Made by a program: the position numbers and the translations under genes
Notes under the pieces: model-generated
Told to the model about the DNA's origin: nothing
Seen by the model: only the letters and a program-made list of their open reading frames with translations
Databases searched by the model: none
DNA from: DATAFF01 sp036265615
GTDB lineage: Bacteria; Pseudomonadota; Alphaproteobacteria; Rhizobiales; Aestuariivirgaceae
Direction of reading: 5' to 3'
Assembly: GCA_036265615.1 (NCBI GenBank)
Contig: DATAOT010000160.1
Span: 1 to 15,336 of the forward strand
DNA length: 15,336 bases
In this document: in pieces, positions 12,077-15,336 of the stretch
How the letters are laid out: each line of letters starts with the position of its first letter
Position numbering within the stretch: position 1 is the stretch's first letter

Positions 12077-13486
12077 TCAACTTCGGCTCGCCCGCTGCCG
12101 CTGTTGCGCAAGGAACGCACTCACGGCTTCGTAAAACTGATCGAAGGCCGGGGTGCCCTCGAGGACCACGTGATTGTTTCCCGGCAGCTCGATGAACTGT
12201 GCGCCCGGAATCATCCTGGCCATCAGACGCCCCTCTTCGAGAGGTGCGACGCGATCGCCCTGGCAATGCAGGACGAGCGTTGGCACCGCCACCTGTCGCG
12301 CAAGCGCCGTGACATCGATTTCGGCATTCATCTGCCACAGCCTGAGCGCGTTCTGCGGGCTCGTGGCGATGCGCTGCAGCTCATCGAAGCTCGCGCCGAC
12401 TTCGGGCGAGGCATCGGGAATGAAATTCGAGGTGAAGAAATGACGGAACACCGGATTGGATGATCCCCAGCCATCGCGGATCATGGCCCCAAGCACGCTG
12501 TAAAGCTGCTTCTGTTCGGGATCGGGACGCCGGAGCCGGCCGCGAAGGTAACCGCCCAGGAGGACGAGGCTGGTCACCCGCTTGGGGTTCTCGACCGCAT
12601 AGCGGATCGAGAAGGCGCACCCTTGTGAGATGCCGAGCAGGGTGAAGCGATCGAGACGGGCGGCATCGGCAATGCTGCCGATGTCGGCGATCATCGTGTC
12701 CGCCGAGATTTCGTTCACGTCCCAGTCCGACAGGCCGTTGCCGCGCTGGTCGAAGCGGATCAGCCGCCATCGGCGCGCGAGCGCGCCGAACGCCGGTCCC
12801 CACACGGGGCTGCGCCATTCATATTCGAGATGGTTCAGCCAATTGGGTGCCTTGAGCATCGGCTCCCCTTCGCCCACCTCTGCCCAGGCCAGCTGAACAC
12901 CATCCCGGGAGGTGACGAATTGCACCTTCTGGCGCAGAGCCATCTCGTCGAGCACGGGCTCCTTCTGGGGCGTGTCGGGCGTCCATTGCCAGACCCGGAC
13001 CGGACGCGAGATGTTCTTGACCCTCTGACTACCAAGATCCCGGAAAGGTTGTCGAAGGCGATCGCCGACGATCTGATGCACGGTGTCCGAAACGCACACC
13101 CCGCCAGGCTTCGAGAGGCCCTGCAGCCGCGCCGCGACATTGACGCCGTCTCCGAACACGTCGCCGTCATCGACGATGACGTCGCCGAGATTGATGCCGA
13201 CGCGATAGGCGATGCGGTTGCCTGGCGCCGTTTGGCCCTCCCGTCCGGCCATGGCGGTCTGGATGTCGATGGCGCAGCGCACCGCATCCTGCGCGGAAGT
13301 GAACGCGACGAGCATGCCATCGCCGGTGGTCTTTACGATGCGGCCGCCGCGCCGCTCGATCTCGGGATCGATCACCTCGCGCCGATGCGCCTTCTGTCGG
13401 GCGAGCACGTCATCCTCGTTCTGTTCCATCAGGCGGGAATAGCCTGCCATGTCGGCCGCGAGGATGGCGGCAAGGCGGCGATCCAT
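12077..13486 (-). CDS. Class III adenylyl cyclase fused to an alpha/beta hydrolase domain
   Basis: A 469-residue two-domain protein. Residues 3-165 are a class III cyclase homology domain opening LAAILAADMAGYSRLME. All six canonical catalytic residues are visible: metal-binding D12 and D56, adenine-selecting K52 (KTTGDG) and D113, and transition-state N116 and R120 (GDGVNVAAR), so ATP-to-cAMP activity is expected. Residues 190-462 are an alpha/beta hydrolase: FDQRGNGLSDWD, nucleophile elbow GISQG (S287), D411 and H439. The usual HG oxyanion motif is absent (APNWLNHLEYEW instead), so this domain may sense a ligand. No signal peptide. GGAGG suits ATG 13486; ATG 13489 is the alternative. Followed by the exported hydrolase gene. 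Confidence 0.88.
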   Translation of the reverse strand: MDRRLAAILAADMAGYSRLMEQNEDDVLARQKAHRREVIDPEIERRGGRIVKTTGDGMLVAFTSAQDAVRCAIDIQTAMAGREGQTAPGNRIAYRVGINLGDVIVDDGDVFGDGVNVAARLQGLSKPGGVCVSDTVHQIVGDRLRQPFRDLGSQRVKNISRPVRVWQWTPDTPQKEPVLDEMALRQKVQFVTSRDGVQLAWAEVGEGEPMLKAPNWLNHLEYEWRSPVWGPAFGALARRWRLIRFDQRGNGLSDWDVNEISADTMIADIGSIADAARLDRFTLLGISQGCAFSIRYAVENPKRVTSLVLLGGYLRGRLRRPDPEQKQLYSVLGAMIRDGWGSSNPVFRHFFTSNFIPDASPEVGASFDELQRIATSPQNALRLWQMNAEIDVTALARQVAVPTLVLHCQGDRVAPLEEGRLMARMIPGAQFIELPGNNHVVLEGTPAFDQFYEAVSAFLAQQRQRASRS

Positions 13487-13654
13487 CATTTCCTCCAAAT
13501 CCGGGACCTTCCTGCATTTCCATCGATGGGCTAGGCTGTTACCGGCGAGACGGCAACGGACGGTGCCATGATCGCACAATTTGGCTTTACTGTCCTGTGG
13601 CGGGCAACCGGCCGCCACCGGCCCAATGGACTGCAGCGTCCCCGGAGGTACATC

Positions 13655-13951
13655 ATGAGAATCGCCGCTGTCGTGCTCCTGTTTTTGGTCGGCCTGTTTC
13701 TGGTCGGTATGACCGGATCGTCCTCCGCGGCTGTTTCCGCCAATGCGCAAAGGGCCTGCATGGGCGACTATTTCCGTTTTTGCAGCTACACCGGCGGCAA
13801 CGTTCCGAGGGCCAGCGCCTGCATGCGCCGGCACTATGCGCAGCTCTCGCGGCAGTGCAGGATGGCCACCGCCACCCGGCCGGCTCGCGCCAAGCGGCCA
13901 GTGCACCGGAAGCGGCCAACGTACACCCACACCCACAAGCACCATCACTGA
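13655..13951 (+). CDS. Exported Cys-rich small protein with His-rich tail
   Basis: A 98-residue protein with a signal peptide (hydrophobic 4-18, cleavage near AVSANA, about 31). The mature part has four cysteines in the pattern C35-x7-C43-x12-C56-x11-C68 with ACMGDYFRFC and ACMRRHYAQLSRQC, a pattern seen repeatedly in small secreted Hyphomicrobiales proteins of unknown function. The tail is strongly basic and ends THTHKHHH. GGAGG about six bases before the ATG fixes the start. It is divergent from the cyclase gene over 168 bp, and its stop lies 19 bp before the cupin gene. Two disulfides are likely; metal binding by the tail is only an inference. Confidence 0.75.
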   Translation: MRIAAVVLLFLVGLFLVGMTGSSSAAVSANAQRACMGDYFRFCSYTGGNVPRASACMRRHYAQLSRQCRMATATRPARAKRPVHRKRPTYTHTHKHHH

Positions 13952-13970
13952 GGAGTCGCAGATCCAGTCC

Positions 13971-14438
13971 ATGAGTGATCAGGAAGCCAAGTGGAAATAC
14001 GATGGTGTCAGGGTGATCCCCGGCAGCTCGCTCGATACCAATACGGCGCAGACCCCCGGCATGGATCGCCGTGCCGCCATCACGCATGCGCGTGTCGGCG
14101 CCCAGAAGCTGTGGGCCGGCACGGTGACGATCCACGCCAACGCCAAGACCGGCGCGCACCATCACGGGCCGCTCGAGAGCGTGATCTATGTCGTACGCGG
14201 CAAGGCGCGGATGCGCTGGGGCGAGCGGCTCGAATTCGTTGCCGAGGCGGCGCCGGGTGATTTCATTTACGTGCCGCCCTTCGTCCCGCATCAAGAGATC
14301 AATGCCAGCCGCGATGAGACATTGGAATGCGTGCTGGTCCGCAGTGATGGCGAGGCCGTGGTCGTCAATCTCGACATCGAGCCGGTCGAGGCGCCGGAGA
14401 ACGTGCCGTGGATCGATCCGATCCACAAGCGGCCATGA
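13971..14438 (+). CDS. Single-domain cupin protein
   Basis: A 155-residue cytoplasmic cupin. The first motif is GAHHHGPLESVIYVVRG (61-77), with H63, H65 and E69 as probable metal ligands; the second is PGDFIYVPPFVPHQ (95-108) with H107. Such proteins may be dioxygenases, isomerases or metal-dependent binders, and nothing here tells which. The ATG at 13971 is the only reasonable start, but the nearest GGAG is about 15 bases upstream, so translation may be coupled to the Cys-rich gene 19 bp before it. Convergent with the pyruvate dehydrogenase-like gene, 52 bp between stops. Confidence 0.82.
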   Translation: MSDQEAKWKYDGVRVIPGSSLDTNTAQTPGMDRRAAITHARVGAQKLWAGTVTIHANAKTGAHHHGPLESVIYVVRGKARMRWGERLEFVAEAAPGDFIYVPPFVPHQEINASRDETLECVLVRSDGEAVVVNLDIEPVEAPENVPWIDPIHKRP

Positions 14439-14490
14439 GGGAAGGGCGGTATCACGACTCGTTCAGAGCACATCATGCTCCAGAGCGCCG

Positions 14491-15336
14491 TCACGCCGTG
14501 AGCTTGAATCGCCGGATCGGCCGCCCGGGTGCCACCTTTTCGGCGGCGGCAACGATCGATTGGGCATCGATGCCGTAGTGGCGATAAAGTTCGGCGATGG
14601 TGCCGGTCTGACCGAAATGCTCGACGCCGAGCGCGCGGGTGCGGTGACCCGCGACCGAACCGAGCCAGCCGAGCGTCAGCGGATGCCCGTCGACAACCGT
14701 GACCAGCGCGCAATCTGCCGGCACCTCGGCGAGCAGGCGTTCGATATGGCTGCGGGCTTGGGTAAGGCCGCGCTCGCGGGCGCGCCCGGCTGCGGTCCAG
14801 CCCGCATTGAGCCTGTCGGCGGAGGTCACCGCGAGGAGACCCACGTCCCGGCGATCCTCGGCCATGAAGCCGGTCGCCTCGATCGCCTGCGGCGCGATCG
14901 CGCCGGTATAGGCCACCGCCACCTGGGCGTTCGGCCCCGGCTTGCGCAGCCAGTAGGCACCATCGACGATGTCCTGCGCCAGGGCGGGGGTTACATCGCG
15001 CTTGAGCTGCTCTATCGGTCGCGTCGAGAGTCGCAGATAGACCGAGCCGCCGGTCTCGTCGCGCAGCCAGTTGCGTTCCGACAGCTCGCCCTCGCCGCCC
15101 CGCTGCATGTAGTCGAAAGCCCAGCGCATGATGGCGGCGAGCTCGTCGACGAAAGCCGGTTCGAATGCCGCAAGTCCGTCCTGCGCGATCCCGATCAGGG
15201 GTGTCGCGATGGACTGGTGGGCCCCGCCTTCCGGTGCCAGCGTGATCCCGGAGGGCGTCGCGACGAGGAGAAATCGTGCCCCCTGATAGCAGGCATAGTT
15301 GAGCGCATCGAGGCCGCGCTGGATGAACGGGTCATA
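14491..15336 (-). CDS. Pyruvate dehydrogenase E1/transketolase-like protein, C-terminal part
   Basis: The minus frame is open from the right edge to the stop at 14491, giving 281 C-terminal residues without a start. It contains the end of the pyrimidine-binding domain (ATPSGITLAPEGGAHQSI, just after the edge) and the transketolase C-terminal domain: SVYLRLSTRPIEQL, VAVAYTGAIAPQAIEA, the segment RRDVGLLAVTSADRLNAG, DGHPLTLGWLGSVAG and GVEHFGQTGTIAELYRHYGI. The APEGGAHQS segment is typical of a thiamine diphosphate enzyme of about 800 residues usually annotated as homodimeric-type pyruvate dehydrogenase E1. The true start is outside the window; an internal ATG at 15129 is not a start. Whether it makes acetyl-CoA with E2/E3 or acts otherwise cannot be seen here. 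Confidence 0.8.
   Translation of the reverse strand, partial: YDPFIQRGLDALNYACYQGARFLLVATPSGITLAPEGGAHQSIATPLIGIAQDGLAAFEPAFVDELAAIMRWAFDYMQRGGEGELSERNWLRDETGGSVYLRLSTRPIEQLKRDVTPALAQDIVDGAYWLRKPGPNAQVAVAYTGAIAPQAIEATGFMAEDRRDVGLLAVTSADRLNAGWTAAGRARERGLTQARSHIERLLAEVPADCALVTVVDGHPLTLGWLGSVAGHRTRALGVEHFGQTGTIAELYRHYGIDAQSIVAAAEKVAPGRPIRRFKLTA

Noticed and set aside
14462..14480. Short GAGCA/TGCTC stem between the cupin and pyruvate dehydrogenase-like genes
   Set aside because: A 5-bp stem with no T tract is too weak to call a terminator.

Overview
The window looks like chromosomal DNA from a high-GC alphaproteobacterium, most likely of the Hyphomicrobiales (Rhizobiales). The basis is uniform GC-rich coding sequence, protein families typical of that order (BrnT/BrnA, an MHS transporter, DUF3617, a Cys-rich secreted repeat protein, a cyclase/hydrolase fusion, a homodimeric-type pyruvate dehydrogenase E1), a GGAAC-N16-CGTT promoter of the EcfG general-stress sigma type, and a REP-like hairpin doublet. 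The genus cannot be fixed from sequence alone. I saw no tRNA, rRNA, CRISPR array, IS element or phage gene.

Left part (1-4000, all minus strand): the first codons of a membrane protein leaving the left edge; a brnT-brnA toxin-antitoxin pair with a perfect 18-bp palindrome at its promoter; an MHS-type MFS transporter with an unusual ~100-residue extracytoplasmic insert, followed by a hairpin terminator; and a PhzF-family enzyme preceded by a small conserved-looking protein.

Middle (4100-8420): a plus-strand six-TM protein meets tail-to-tail (4-bp gap) a minus-strand cluster of four small genes: a one-TM protein, a DUF3617 periplasmic protein, a 64-residue protein and a 35-residue one-TM protein too short for usual gene calling. 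Divergent from these is a plus-strand unit: secreted Ala/Gly/Ser/Thr-rich protein, GNAT acetyltransferase (TTG start) and choline-sulfatase (betC), the last two overlapping by ATGA.

The 8419-8892 gap holds no convincing protein gene but is dense in structure: a perfect EcfG-type promoter, a predicted ~90-nt small RNA of two hairpins ending in an intrinsic terminator whose loop carries the anti-Shine-Dalgarno sequence ACCTCCT, a second long hairpin, a short tandem repeat and a perfect TGTGA-N6-TCACA CRP-type site upstream of a CAP-domain lipoprotein gene. I consider the stress-promoter/small-RNA unit the best candidate for something undescribed.

Right part (8893-15336): CAP-domain lipoprotein, rhodanese, REP-like doublet, a convergent SRAP (abasic-site DNA-protein crosslink) gene, an exported alpha/beta hydrolase with an Asp nucleophile, and directly upstream of it a class III adenylyl cyclase fused to a second alpha/beta hydrolase domain. 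Divergent from the cyclase are a Cys-rich exported protein with a His-rich tail and a cupin. The C-terminal third of a pyruvate dehydrogenase E1/transketolase-like enzyme runs off the right edge.
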